Below, piece after piece: positions 35,120 through 43,768 of a DNA stretch of 64,000 nt. Below the pieces are notes generated by a model. That model made no database searches, had not been told where the DNA came from, and saw only the letters and a list, made by a program, of their open reading frames with translations. The DNA is taken from contig NZ_QMHO01000003.1 in NCBI RefSeq assembly GCF_003313505.1, positions 553,155 through 617,154 on the forward strand, read 5' to 3'. The first letter of the stretch is position 1. Each line of letters starts with the position of its first letter. A program made the translations under genes and the position numbers. The DNA is from Pedobacter nanyangensis. Its GTDB lineage: Bacteria; Bacteroidota; Bacteroidia; Sphingobacteriales; Sphingobacteriaceae.

Positions 35120-36331
35120 ATGACAAATAGTAACAAAGGGAAAAGTCGGGATGACAAGTCCAATGCTGGCAAGCGTACCGCAGACCGTAGAGAGCGCACA
35201 GAACGCACCCAACGTACCGAGCCAAGGGAACGCAATGAGCGTGACGGCGCAAGAAGAAGTACTGCTGACGAAAGACCAAAGAAGTTTAACGAAACAAACG
35301 AGAGACCTCGTTTCGACAGTAACGACAAAAGGGGTTTCAAATCTAAAACTGGCAGACCTGCCAAAAACAATTTCGACAATCAGGATGGTTTCAAAAAATC
35401 CTTTGATCACAAAGAAGGCAAAAGAAGCTATGTAAAAAAAGACAGTTACGCCAAAGATGGTGCCTCGGCCAAGTTTGGCGATAGAAAAGACAACCGTTAT
35501 GGCGATAACCGCCCTTTTAGAAAAAGGGACGACAAAGGTTTCAAAAATAAAAAAGAGGATAAAGGCGAACGTGTTGCCCCTACTTTAAGAAACAGAAAAT
35601 CAAAAGTTGAAGATGACCTTATCCGCTTGAACCGCTACATCGCCAATGCAGGCATCTGCTCACGCCGTAAAGCCGATGAGCTGATTGAAGCCGGCGTGGT
35701 TAGTGTAAACGGCAAAGTGATCAACGAACTTGGCTTTAAGGTAGATCCTTATAAAGACGAGGTAAGATACAATGGTGAGCTGTTAAAGCGTGAGAAGAAA
35801 GTATATGTGCTTTTAAACAAGCCTAAAGATTATATCACCACTACAGATGACCCACAGGAACGTAAAACGGTAATGCATTTGGTTGACAAGGCCAGCCGCG
35901 AGCGCATATATCCAGTTGGCCGTTTAGACAGAAATACCACTGGACTATTGTTGATGACCAACGATGGGGATTTAGCCGACAGGTTATCTCACCCTAGAAA
36001 TGGCATCACCAAAATCTATCAGGTAGAATTGAACAGAAATCTTACGCAGGGCGACTTCAACAAAATCCAGTTCGGGTTAGAGCTGGAAGATGGCTTTATC
36101 AAGCCAGACAACATTTCTTATGTTGCCGGTGCAAGCAAAAATGAGGTTGGCATCCAAATTCACAGCGGAAAAAACAGGATTGTTCGCCGTATTTTTGAAC
36201 ACCTTGGTTATGAGGTGGTAAAACTTGACCGTGTGGTTTATGGTAACCTGACCAAAAAGGACCTTCCACGCGGAAGATGGAGATATCTGGAAGAACATGA
36301 ATTGATACAGATCAAGCATCTGATCAAATAA
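35120..36331 (+). CDS. RluB/RsuA-family pseudouridine synthase with a long basic N-terminal extension
   Basis: RNA-modifying enzyme of 403 residues. The C-terminal part (about 165-403) has an S4 RNA-binding domain (LNRYIANAGICSRRKADELI) and the RsuA/RluB catalytic domain with the catalytic aspartate in GRLDRNTTGLLL. It probably isomerises a uridine in 23S rRNA (RluB, RluE or RluF type; the site is not decidable). The first ~160 residues are dominated by Lys, Arg, Asp, Gly and Asn with no hydrophobic core, so they are likely disordered and RNA-binding; such tails are frequent in this phylum. Promoter and terminator are both clear, so it is monocistronic. Confidence 0.9.
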   Translation: MTNSNKGKSRDDKSNAGKRTADRRERTERTQRTEPRERNERDGARRSTADERPKKFNETNERPRFDSNDKRGFKSKTGRPAKNNFDNQDGFKKSFDHKEGKRSYVKKDSYAKDGASAKFGDRKDNRYGDNRPFRKRDDKGFKNKKEDKGERVAPTLRNRKSKVEDDLIRLNRYIANAGICSRRKADELIEAGVVSVNGKVINELGFKVDPYKDEVRYNGELLKREKKVYVLLNKPKDYITTTDDPQERKTVMHLVDKASRERIYPVGRLDRNTTGLLLMTNDGDLADRLSHPRNGITKIYQVELNRNLTQGDFNKIQFGLELEDGFIKPDNISYVAGASKNEVGIQIHSGKNRIVRRIFEHLGYEVVKLDRVVYGNLTKKDLPRGRWRYLEEHELIQIKHLIK

Positions 36332-36340
36332 AATGATTTG

Positions 36341-36372
36341 AAATGCGCAGGGTTAAGCTTTGCGCATTTTTT
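36341..36372 (+). terminator. Intrinsic terminator after the pseudouridine synthase gene
   Basis: Nine-base arms AAATGCGCA (36341-36349) and TGCGCATTT (36361-36369) followed by T residues, 10 bases past the stop. Confidence 0.85.
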
Positions 36373-36407
36373 ATTTATTACTATCTTTCTCAAAAAAACC
36401 AAAAATC

Positions 36408-37508
36408 ATGCTCAAAAAACTCCTGCTTTTACCCCTATTTTGTTATATCTCGCTGCTTGCCTTAGCCCAAAACCACAAACTTATTGTTGGCACCTATACG
36501 TCTAAAGGAGCTAGCGAGGGGATTTATGTGTATGATTTTGATAGTAAAACAGCCGAGTCAAAACAGGTGGGGCTGATCAAAAACATTGCCAACCCTAGCT
36601 ATGTAGCTTTAGGAAAAAATAAAGATGCCATTTATAGTGTATCGGAGGTTGGGACCAACAGCGCCGCGGCGGCATTTAAGTTTAATCTGCAAACGAATGA
36701 AGGTGCGCTGATCAACAAAGAGGCTACTAAAGGCGGCGACCCCTGCTTTATCCTCACCGATGGCAAGCACGTATTTACCGCAAATTATAGTGGGGGCAGC
36801 ATCAGTGTTTTTGGCATCAGGCCCGATGGTTCGCTTACTCCTGTAAAACAACTTATACAACATACCGGAAGCGGGCCCGATAAGCGACAGGCCAGCGCAC
36901 ATGTTCACCAAACATTATTTTCGCCCGATGGCAAATATCTAATCTCTACTGATTTAGGCGAAGACAAATTATATGTTTACAATTATCAGGCTAATGCCGA
37001 AAAACCTTTGACCTTAAAGCATAGTATCAGCACTAATGCGGGCTCTGGTCCACGGCACATCACTTTTAGCCCCAATGGAAAATTTGCTTATCTGGCACAT
37101 GAGTTTAATGGGAAAATTAGCGTTTTTAGCTATTCAGATGGCAATTTCAAGTTAATAGAGGAAGTAGCTACCGCCGATGATAATTTCAAAGGCAGAATTG
37201 ACGCCGCAGACATCCACATTTCTGCCGACGGTAAATTTTTATATGAAAGCAACCGTGGCGATGCCAATAACATCAGTGTTTTTGCAGTACAAAAGAATGG
37301 CCAATTGAAATATATTGAAACCGTTAGCACCCTGGGCAAAGGTCCTCGCAACTTCAGTATTGACCCAAGTGGCAACTACCTTTTGGTAGGGCATCAATAC
37401 TCCAACGATATTGTCATCTTTCAAAGAAATACCAAAACCGGAAAATTAACTGATTCTAAAAAGCGTATCGCAGTGGGTTCACCGGTGTGTTTAATTTTTG
37501 GTAAATAG
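36408..37508 (+). CDS. Lactonase-family seven-bladed beta-propeller (6-phosphogluconolactonase-like)
   Basis: Exported protein of 366 residues from the ATG at 36408 (signal peptide MLKKLLLLPLFCYISLLALAQ); the frame opens upstream at a TTG that falls in the terminator. The remainder is a beta-propeller with repeated blades ending in SPDGKY, SPNGKF, SADGKF and DPSGNY, as in Pgl/carboxymuconate cyclase-like proteins. Motifs include ASAHVHQTLFSPDG and GSGPRHITFSPNGKF. The cytosolic homologue hydrolyses 6-phosphogluconolactone; a signal peptide makes that role doubtful here, so a periplasmic lactone hydrolase is inferred. Confidence 0.88.
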   Translation: MLKKLLLLPLFCYISLLALAQNHKLIVGTYTSKGASEGIYVYDFDSKTAESKQVGLIKNIANPSYVALGKNKDAIYSVSEVGTNSAAAAFKFNLQTNEGALINKEATKGGDPCFILTDGKHVFTANYSGGSISVFGIRPDGSLTPVKQLIQHTGSGPDKRQASAHVHQTLFSPDGKYLISTDLGEDKLYVYNYQANAEKPLTLKHSISTNAGSGPRHITFSPNGKFAYLAHEFNGKISVFSYSDGNFKLIEEVATADDNFKGRIDAADIHISADGKFLYESNRGDANNISVFAVQKNGQLKYIETVSTLGKGPRNFSIDPSGNYLLVGHQYSNDIVIFQRNTKTGKLTDSKKRIAVGSPVCLIFGK

Positions 37509-37519
37509 CTTACTTTTAG

Positions 37520-37527
37520 TACTTTTG
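37520..37527 (+). promoter_or_regulatory. -7 box before the frameshifted remnant
   Basis: TACTTTTG, an exact TAnnTTTG match, 22 bases before the ATG at 37550. The promoter seems intact although the reading frame is broken, so it may still drive transcription into the lipocalin gene. Confidence 0.5.
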
Positions 37528-37549
37528 GGAATTATCTAAATTAACTTTA

Positions 37550-37778
37550 ATGAGGAAATCTCCTGTCTTATTTATTTTCTCCCAAATTTATTGTGCTGTT
37601 TTGCCCAAAAAACGATCTATAAAGCATTTTCTGCAAATCAGGATCCTGCCCTGTCCTACCATATCTAGTGGAACGTTATGGGACCAAGCACTTATTCGTA
37701 AACAAGCATTTAGATGGAAAAATAGTGATTTCCGGTAAACCTCAGCTTATTACAAAACAACTTAGCAAAATTCATTAA
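37550..37778 (+). pseudogene. Frameshifted remnant of a small secreted protein gene
   Basis: Three frames together read like one protein of about 75 residues. Frame one gives MRKSPVLFIF. The third frame continues as a signal peptide end and mature start (LPNLLCCFAQKTIYKAF, then SANQDPALSY) and hits a stop at 37666. The second frame then gives LVERYGTKHLFVNK and HLDGKIVISGKPQLITKQ, ending at a TAA (37776-37778) five bases before the lipocalin ATG. Each single frame alone is stopped or senseless. I do not recognise the family. Two frame changes would be needed to repair it, so a recent sequencing error is less likely than decay. Confidence 0.55.
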
Positions 37779-37782
37779 CAAT

Positions 37783-38301
37783 ATGAAAATACGACTACTC
37801 CCCTTTTTATTTACCATCCTTGCCTTACTATCTTGTGAAACGCCTACAGATTACCTGGAGCCTGGAAAAGACAAGAAAGAAGGCGCCGCCATTACCAACT
37901 TAGAAGGCACCAAATGGAAAGTAACCTCCATGATTGTTGGCCAAGAAGTAAGTGGTGTAAAAAATGAAGCCGATCTTTTTTTAATTGCAGAAAACTGTAG
38001 CAAGGACGACCTGGTGCACTTTAACGCCGGTGGTAATTTTATTTACGATGAGGGCCCTACCAAATGCGACCCTGATGCACCTCAACAAGAAAGTGGAACT
38101 TGGTCTCTTTCGGCAGACAAGAAAAAACTTACCTTGACCTCCAACATCATCAATAATACGGATTCCCCTATTGTTTACGAAGCTGCGATTGTAAATAAGA
38201 ACCTGACCTTAACTGCCCGGGAAACGATCAGCATGCCAAACCCGGCTGGAGGCGAAATCAAGATGACCATTTATACCATTATGGGCTTTACGCCACTTTA
38301 A
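37783..38301 (+). CDS. Lipocalin-like lipoprotein
   Basis: Lipoprotein of 172 residues. The lipobox LALLSC places the lipidated cysteine at residue 18, followed by an acidic/basic linker (ETPTDYLEPGKDKKEG). The mature part (about 40-172) is a small beta-barrel of the lipocalin-like type found in Bacteroidota: LEGTKWKVTSM opening, FNAGGNFIYDEG, SGTWSLSADKKKLTL, and a closing strand TIYTIMGFTPL. Ligand unknown. It follows the frameshifted remnant by four bases, so both may have been one operon. A strong terminator follows. Confidence 0.8.
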   Translation: MKIRLLPFLFTILALLSCETPTDYLEPGKDKKEGAAITNLEGTKWKVTSMIVGQEVSGVKNEADLFLIAENCSKDDLVHFNAGGNFIYDEGPTKCDPDAPQQESGTWSLSADKKKLTLTSNIINNTDSPIVYEAAIVNKNLTLTARETISMPNPAGGEIKMTIYTIMGFTPL

Positions 38302-38306
38302 TAATC

Positions 38307-38344
38307 ATCCTAAAAAAGGGGAATATGCCTCCCTTTTTTAGGAT
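38307..38344. terminator. Bidirectional terminator between lipocalin and bshA genes
   Basis: Perfect 14-base arms ATCCTAAAAAAGGG (38307-38320) and CCCTTTTTTAGGAT (38331-38344) with a 10-base loop; A/T tracts in the stem serve both convergent genes. Confidence 0.88.
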
Positions 38345-38357
38345 AACATCTAATTGA

Positions 38358-39494
38358 TTAAGATTTACGTTGACCTGCAATTACTTCTTCATAAAAAGCA
38401 ACGTATTGAGGCAATATTTTCCTTAAATCGAAGTCTTTAGCGCGAATGAGCGCATTTTCCTTAAAATAATCCAGCGTTTTTTGGTTGCTCAAAATAGTTA
38501 CGGCCTTGTTTGCCATATCTTCCACATCGCCTACGTCACACATGTAGCCACAAAAATCGTCAACATTAAGTTCAGGTAAGCCACCTGCGTTGGACGAAAT
38601 TACGGGCACCTTGCAGGCCATCGCTTCGAGCGCAGCGAGCCCAAAACTTTCATTTTCCGAAGGGATAATGAACAAATCCGATACGGATAAGATTTCTTCT
38701 ACGGCATCCTGCTTACCCAAAAACCTTACGCTATCGCAAATATTCAATTCCCTACACAACTGCTCATTAGCCGAGCGTTCTGGGCCGTCACCTACCATCA
38801 AGAGCTTAGCCGGAATTTTCTCCAGCACTTTATGGAACATGAGGATCACATCTTCGGTGCGTTTAACTTTCCTGAAGTTAGAGGTATGGATTAAGATGCG
38901 TTCATTGTTAGGCGCAATTGCTTTCTTAAAATGATCTTTGGGCTGTAAGCTAAAGCGGTTAAAATCAATAAAATTAGGAATAACCTTGATGTCTTTCGAG
39001 ATCTCAAAATGCCGGTAGGTATCCTCCCTTAAATCTTCCGAAACTGTAGTAACCCCATCGCTCTGGTTAATGGAAAAAGTTACCACAGGCTTGTAGGTGG
39101 CATCCTTGCCTACCAAAGTGATATCTGTGCCGTGCAAAGTAGTTACTACAGGAATATTTATTCCGTATGTAGCCAAAATTTGTTTAGCCATAAAAGCAGC
39201 AGAAGCATGCGGAATGGCATAATGCACGTGGAGGATATCCAATTGCTCAAAACGCACCACATCTACCAGCTTGCTTGCCAAAGCCGATTCATAGGGAGCG
39301 TAATCAAACAAGGGGTAGTCCCTTACGGAAACCTCGTGGTAAAATAAATTGGCTGAAAAAAAATCGAGCCTTGCCGGCTGGCTATATGTGATAAAGTGTA
39401 CCTGATGCCCTTGATTAGCCAAGGCTTTGCCCAGCTCGGTAGCTACCACTCCGCTACCTCCAAAGGTAGGGTAACAAACTATTCCTATTTTCAT
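38358..39494 (-). CDS. bshA: N-acetyl-alpha-D-glucosaminyl L-malate synthase BshA
   Basis: GT4 glycosyltransferase of 378 residues making GlcNAc-malate from UDP-GlcNAc and L-malate, the first step of bacillithiol synthesis. The ATG at 39494 gives the family N-terminus MKIGIVCYPTFGGSGVVATE; the frame's earlier start lies six codons upstream. Motifs include the acceptor-side HVHYAIPHA, the HTSNFRKVKR loop and the donor-binding ENESFGLAALEAMACKVPV (about 286-304) with its EX7E pattern. The length is normal. bshB and bshC are not in the window. A minus-strand TACATTTG box at 39538-39545 is the likely -7 element. Confidence 0.95.
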   Translation of the reverse strand: MKIGIVCYPTFGGSGVVATELGKALANQGHQVHFITYSQPARLDFFSANLFYHEVSVRDYPLFDYAPYESALASKLVDVVRFEQLDILHVHYAIPHASAAFMAKQILATYGINIPVVTTLHGTDITLVGKDATYKPVVTFSINQSDGVTTVSEDLREDTYRHFEISKDIKVIPNFIDFNRFSLQPKDHFKKAIAPNNERILIHTSNFRKVKRTEDVILMFHKVLEKIPAKLLMVGDGPERSANEQLCRELNICDSVRFLGKQDAVEEILSVSDLFIIPSENESFGLAALEAMACKVPVISSNAGGLPELNVDDFCGYMCDVGDVEDMANKAVTILSNQKTLDYFKENALIRAKDFDLRKILPQYVAFYEEVIAGQRKS

Positions 39495-39537
39495 CTGTTG
39501 GTTGTAACGCAATCTCTATGTTCAAGATTTACAAAGG

Positions 39538-39545
39538 CAAATGTA
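39538..39545 (-). promoter_or_regulatory. -7 box of bshA
   Basis: Minus-strand TACATTTG fits TAnnTTTG and predicts a leader of about 40 bases. No TTG was found at the expected -33 distance. Confidence 0.5.
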
Positions 39546-39611
39546 GCTGATATCCTGTTTAAAGATTGTTATTTTTGGGTAATAAAATGATTAGGAAAAG
39601 ACGCTTTTTGT

Positions 39612-40097
39612 TTAATCGGCCCGCATTTCATTTTGCAGTACCAGATACATTTCATTAGGCCTTTGGGTTCCGATGTAATACTCCAAACCATCTCTATCGG
39701 TAAGTACAATTGCATCTTTGCCTGATGAAAAGAAACGCACCGTACCATTTTTATGAAGATTGTACACCGGATTATTGAAAAAGAACCGGCTATAGGTAGC
39801 TTTACGGATGTTCACAATTTTATGAAGATCTATCTCCACCTTTTTGGCAGTCCATAAACCATCTATCAGTACTTTCTTATTTTCGATAACGGTTTTGTAC
39901 TGCACCATGAACAGCAGAATGATAGATACACCAATGATACCAAAGCCTACCACAAGGAACAGGTCAACGGTATTGTCCCTGTCTCTTTCGTAAACGTACA
40001 CTGCAAAACAAAATGCCGCCATGATTAAACGTATAGAAATACGGATATAATCCCGACCGATGTACTGTTTTTCAATAAAAGTGTATCTTCCGTCCAT
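39612..40097 (-). CDS. Small membrane protein of unknown function, cotranscribed with tilS
   Basis: Protein of 161 residues. Two predicted membrane helices (about 21-37 and 45-68) are followed by a soluble region (70-161) whose strand pattern, with KKVEIDLHKIVNIRKA and DAIVLTDRDGLEYYIGTQRP, resembles the bacterial PH-like domains placed after a pair of helices. That assignment is inference from layout. The ATG lies only three bases after the tilS stop codon, so translation coupling is likely. It has no signal peptide besides its first helix. Function unknown. Confidence 0.7.
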   Translation of the reverse strand: MDGRYTFIEKQYIGRDYIRISIRLIMAAFCFAVYVYERDRDNTVDLFLVVGFGIIGVSIILLFMVQYKTVIENKKVLIDGLWTAKKVEIDLHKIVNIRKATYSRFFFNNPVYNLHKNGTVRFFSSGKDAIVLTDRDGLEYYIGTQRPNEMYLVLQNEMRAD

Positions 40098-40100
40098 TAA

Positions 40101-41429
40101 TCAGTTTGATAATTCGAATATAGCAACTTTTTTCGTTGTTGCACGCACTTTATATCTTTCATCTTGCCGCAAACCAGCCACCCATATCATTTCTCCGTTT
40201 CCATTAATCAACAACGGTACTTTTTTCTTTTGTGGCAGTGGTATTTTTTCATCCACCAAAAAATCACTAAGTTTCTTCAATGTTTTCATCCCCAAGGGCA
40301 TAAATTTATCTCCATCTTGCCTGTAACGCACAATTAGGGGAAATATCAACAAACTGGCATCTACATGGGCAAAGTTTTTTTCAGTTCCAAAAGCACTGTC
40401 TTCGGCAAATCCCAGTTTAATTTTCTGCCCAAAATCCAAATCCAAATTTCCTTGGCCATGTAGGTAAAAAACCTGGCCGGAGGTATTCAATAAAGGTGTA
40501 ATCAGCAAACGTTCCCTATCAATAATAAGCTGATGGGTATGACTATAAAACGAGGTCCCGCTTTGCTTGCTTAGCGAAAGCAGAATTTCATCAACCACTA
40601 CTGCACTGAAATTAAAGGGTCTTAACAGTTCGAAGCAAAGCAATTTTTGCGGTTTTAAAGCCCTCACTCCTTTAATGGGCAAAGAAAATGCATTTCCTTC
40701 TGCTTTGAGCAATTGTTTACGGGTCTGCAAAACCATTTGTTGTAACAGCTCTTCTGTTTCGGCAAAACGGGCAATGTTTTCTGCAAAGGTTTGCTCCAGT
40801 TTAGGGTTGATTTCCCGCAGGTGCGGAATGACCTCCAAACGAAGCTTGTTCCGAGCATACTTGCTGCTCAGGTTCGAACTATCTTCCACATAGGGCACCC
40901 CATTTTCCTCAACCAACTGATCTATTTCCTGTCTCGACAAAAAAAGCAGCGGCCTGATCAGGTACCCTCGTTTCGGCAAAATCCCATGCATTCCACGAAT
41001 ACCCGTACCCCTAACCAAATTCAGCAACACGGTCTCAATGGCATCATTCTGATGGTGGGCTACGGCCACACACGCATAATCATGTGCTTTTCTTACGTTT
41101 TCGAACCAATCATACCTCAGCTGCCTAGCGGCCATTTGTGTAGAAATTTTATGCTTTTCCGCAAAACCTTTCGTATCAAATCGGATCAGGTGAAAAGGCA
41201 CCTGCATTTCTTCGGCCAATAGTTTCACAAACAGCTCATCTCGCTGTGCCTCCTCTGGGCGCAAATTAAAATTACAATGCGCAATACTAAAATTAAAACC
41301 TGCCTGTTTAAATAGCTGTGCCATCAATACAGAATCCTTGCCCCCGCTTACCGCAAGCAGTACATGGTGCGAAGCTTCAAAAAGCTGCTGCTGTAAAACG
41401 TGGTCTATAAATTGCTGTACTGGTAACAT
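40101..41429 (-). CDS. tilS: tRNA(Ile)-lysidine synthase
   Basis: Essential enzyme that attaches lysine to cytidine 34 of the CAU-anticodon isoleucine tRNA, changing its decoding from AUG to AUA. 442 residues with the PP-loop signature SGGKDS at 28-33 and AHHQNDAIETVLLNLVRGTG further on, plus the C-terminal TilS substrate-binding domain (about 365-440, RQDGDKFMPLGMK and SDFLVDEKIP). Minus-strand TATTTTTG ends four bases before the ATG, so a leaderless mRNA is predicted. The divergent OstA-like gene has the same spacing. A small membrane protein gene follows in the operon. Confidence 0.97.
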   Translation of the reverse strand: MLPVQQFIDHVLQQQLFEASHHVLLAVSGGKDSVLMAQLFKQAGFNFSIAHCNFNLRPEEAQRDELFVKLLAEEMQVPFHLIRFDTKGFAEKHKISTQMAARQLRYDWFENVRKAHDYACVAVAHHQNDAIETVLLNLVRGTGIRGMHGILPKRGYLIRPLLFLSRQEIDQLVEENGVPYVEDSSNLSSKYARNKLRLEVIPHLREINPKLEQTFAENIARFAETEELLQQMVLQTRKQLLKAEGNAFSLPIKGVRALKPQKLLCFELLRPFNFSAVVVDEILLSLSKQSGTSFYSHTHQLIIDRERLLITPLLNTSGQVFYLHGQGNLDLDFGQKIKLGFAEDSAFGTEKNFAHVDASLLIFPLIVRYRQDGDKFMPLGMKTLKKLSDFLVDEKIPLPQKKKVPLLINGNGEMIWVAGLRQDERYKVRATTKKVAIFELSN

Positions 41430-41433
41430 TGCT

Positions 41434-41441
41434 CAAAAATA
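41434..41441 (-). promoter_or_regulatory. -7 promoter box of tilS
   Basis: Minus-strand TATTTTTG, an exact TAnnTTTG match, then AGCA, then the tilS ATG. No -33 TTG was found at 19-23 bases. Confidence 0.6.
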
Positions 41442-41487
41442 TCTATAAATTCATGAAGCACATAAGCATAGCTGAAAAATAAAACCT

Positions 41488-41495
41488 TAAATTTG
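41488..41495 (+). promoter_or_regulatory. -7 promoter box of the OstA-like gene
   Basis: TAAATTTG, an exact TAnnTTTG match, then TATC, then the GTG start at 41500. It mirrors the tilS box 46 bases away on the other strand. Confidence 0.6.
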
Positions 41496-41499
41496 TATC

Positions 41500-43722
41500 G
41501 TGCAAAAGTTTCGCCTTTTATTATTGTTGATGGTTAGCCCATTATTATTGTTTGCTCAGGCCCGTACGCAAATTAAACTGGAAACGGCAGAAAACTGGAC
41601 CGGCATTAAGCAAACAGCAGCTGTACACTTAAGAAAACCGGTTTTTAACCACGATGGCGCCATATTGAAATGCGATAGTGCCGTACTATATCAAAATCGC
41701 AATTTTTTTGAAGCCTTTGGCAATGTGCACATTAACCAGGGCGATACCCTGAACATCTATTCAGATTTCTTGAATTATGACGGAAATGCCAAAAAAGCAC
41801 ATTTGGATAAAAATGTTAAATTAATCGATAGAGAAAACACCCTCACTTCCAATGTACTGGACTACGATATGGTGGCCAAAATTGGCAAGTACACTACCGG
41901 TGGAAAGCTGGTAAACAAAGATGCTACCATTACCAGTAAAGAAGGTTTCTATTTCTCCAACTACCGGGACGCCTATTTCAAAAACGACGTGCTGGTGGTA
42001 ACTTCGGAAAAAACCATCATTACCTCCGACAATTTAAGGTACAACACGGGCTCCAATTGGACGTTTTTTTATGGCCCAACCAATATCAAAAACAAGGAAG
42101 ACAAGCTTTACACAGAAAACGGAAGATACAATACCAAGAGTGAAAATGCCTATTTCGGGAAGAAAAACCTATATACCAATGGCAGTCGCTCATTAAAAGG
42201 CGATAGTTTGCACTATAACGGCAAGCAAGGCTATGGCAGGGCGGTTAAAAACATCATTTTCAAAGACACCAAAGACCAAACCATTATGTATGGGCAGTTG
42301 GGCGAATATTACCGTACCGAAGAACGCGTGGTAGTCACCCAAAAAGCCTACGTTGGCATAGGCACTAAAGACAGCGTAACTGTTAACACCAAAAAAACGC
42401 CAGACACTTTGTGGTTAGCCGCCGATACCTTGGAAAGCCAACGCTCCTTGGTTAAATCGCTTAAATTGCTGACTAGACCAGTTGTTAAAAAAGACCATGA
42501 AATTGGTGCTGAGGACGAAAAAGAGAAGGCAGAAAAAGACAAGGAAAAAGCCGAAGCCAGAAAGTTATTATTGCAACAGGCAGACGACCTAAAGAAGAAC
42601 AGCACTACAGGAAATGATAAAAAACTAAGCAGAAAAGAGCGAAAGAAGCTGGAAGAGGAAGCCAAAAAGCAACTGGAAAAAGGCTCTCCCCCCATTGACA
42701 GCCTGTTGATGATCAAAAACAAGTTGAAGCGGGATAGTGTAATTGCAGACAGTATTGCCAAGCTCAAGAAAATTATACCAGAGGTGAAATCAGACTCGGT
42801 GAAAAGCGCCTTGCAGAAACCAGCTACCACAAAAACCAAGGTCGCAGCAAAAACAAACCCCACCGGAAACCTAAAAGCTGATGCGAACCAAGTGGTTAAA
42901 CCATTGTTACCCGATAGCGCCGTTAACCCCGCAGACACCATAAGGGCCCGAATCATTAAAGCATATCATAACGTTAGGGTGTACAAATCTAACATGCAGG
43001 CCAAGGCCGATTCTTTGTTTTATACTGCGGCCGATTCTTCCTTACGTTGGTATAAAAATCCAATTTTATGGTCAGATGGCAGCCAACAAACGGGCGATAC
43101 CATTCATGTTTTCTTTAAAAACAACAAAATTCATACCTTTCAAGTGCTACAGAATGGCTTTATTGTCAATATAGAAGGCGACTCGACCAAGTTCAACCAA
43201 GTGAAGGGAAAAATCATTACTGGTTTTTTTACAGATGGCGAAATCCGGAATATGTATGTAGACGGAAATGCCGAAAGTATTTATTACACCAAAGACAACA
43301 AGGGCAACTACGATAATGTAAACCAAACGGTGAGCAGCAGGCTGCGTTTTAAATTCCTCAACAAAGCGCTTACCCACATTGTAACCGTTAGGGAAGTTGA
43401 AGGAGCCGTTGACCCTATAGACAAATTGGAAAAAGACCCGCTGCTTACGGGGTTTATATGGAAGCCGGAACTTAGGCCTACAAGCAAAGCAGATATTATT
43501 AGGGGCGTATCGGTTCCTAAACCTAAAGCAGCAAGCAAGCCTGCTAAAAAAGCTCCTACTAACAATAAAGGGAAAACACCCACCAACAGCGTGGCCAAAA
43601 CGCCTGTAAATCCTGTAGAAAAAGAGGTTACTAAACCAATAGCACCAGCGCAGGATACCCAAAAATCTTTTCCCAAAACTACCGATTCCTTAAAAACAGA
43701 TAGTTTGAAAAAGCGGAACTAA
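41500..43722 (+). CDS. OstA/LptA-like envelope protein
   Basis: Exported protein of 740 residues related to the LPS-transport OstA/LptA fold. GTG start; signal peptide MQKFRLLLLLMVSPLLLFAQ. Two OstA-like beta-jellyroll segments: about 30-310, with repeated strand patterns such as KCDSAVLYQNRNFFEAFGNV and LYTENGRYNTKS, and about 480-640 with KADSLFYTAADSSLRWYKNP. Between them lies a Lys/Glu-rich, probably helical insert (about 330-475), and the end (660-740) is Lys/Pro/Thr-rich and likely disordered. A role in LPS transport or outer-membrane assembly is family-based inference. An ATG at 41530 is an alternative start but would destroy the signal peptide. Confidence 0.85.
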   Translation: MQKFRLLLLLMVSPLLLFAQARTQIKLETAENWTGIKQTAAVHLRKPVFNHDGAILKCDSAVLYQNRNFFEAFGNVHINQGDTLNIYSDFLNYDGNAKKAHLDKNVKLIDRENTLTSNVLDYDMVAKIGKYTTGGKLVNKDATITSKEGFYFSNYRDAYFKNDVLVVTSEKTIITSDNLRYNTGSNWTFFYGPTNIKNKEDKLYTENGRYNTKSENAYFGKKNLYTNGSRSLKGDSLHYNGKQGYGRAVKNIIFKDTKDQTIMYGQLGEYYRTEERVVVTQKAYVGIGTKDSVTVNTKKTPDTLWLAADTLESQRSLVKSLKLLTRPVVKKDHEIGAEDEKEKAEKDKEKAEARKLLLQQADDLKKNSTTGNDKKLSRKERKKLEEEAKKQLEKGSPPIDSLLMIKNKLKRDSVIADSIAKLKKIIPEVKSDSVKSALQKPATTKTKVAAKTNPTGNLKADANQVVKPLLPDSAVNPADTIRARIIKAYHNVRVYKSNMQAKADSLFYTAADSSLRWYKNPILWSDGSQQTGDTIHVFFKNNKIHTFQVLQNGFIVNIEGDSTKFNQVKGKIITGFFTDGEIRNMYVDGNAESIYYTKDNKGNYDNVNQTVSSRLRFKFLNKALTHIVTVREVEGAVDPIDKLEKDPLLTGFIWKPELRPTSKADIIRGVSVPKPKAASKPAKKAPTNNKGKTPTNSVAKTPVNPVEKEVTKPIAPAQDTQKSFPKTTDSLKTDSLKKRN

Positions 43723-43751
43723 AAAAAGGCGACCGAATGGCCGCCTTTTTT
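43722..43751. terminator. Bidirectional terminator between OstA-like and oxygenase genes
   Basis: Stem AAAAAAGGCG(A)CC / GG(C)CGCCTTTTTT with a GAAT loop and one internal mismatch, directly after the OstA-like stop. Both sides have the A/T tracts needed by convergent genes. Confidence 0.85.
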
Positions 43752-43768
43752 ATGGCATCAAAATATCG

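Noticed and set aside
37550..37738. 62-codon ORF read in a single frame
   Set aside because: Only its first ten codons look like a protein start; better protein-like sequence continues in other frames, so it was treated as a pseudogene.
42348..42956. 202-codon minus-strand ORF opposite the OstA-like gene
   Set aside because: It mirrors the low-complexity Lys/Glu-rich insert and gives a Ser/Phe-rich peptide, a typical antisense artefact.
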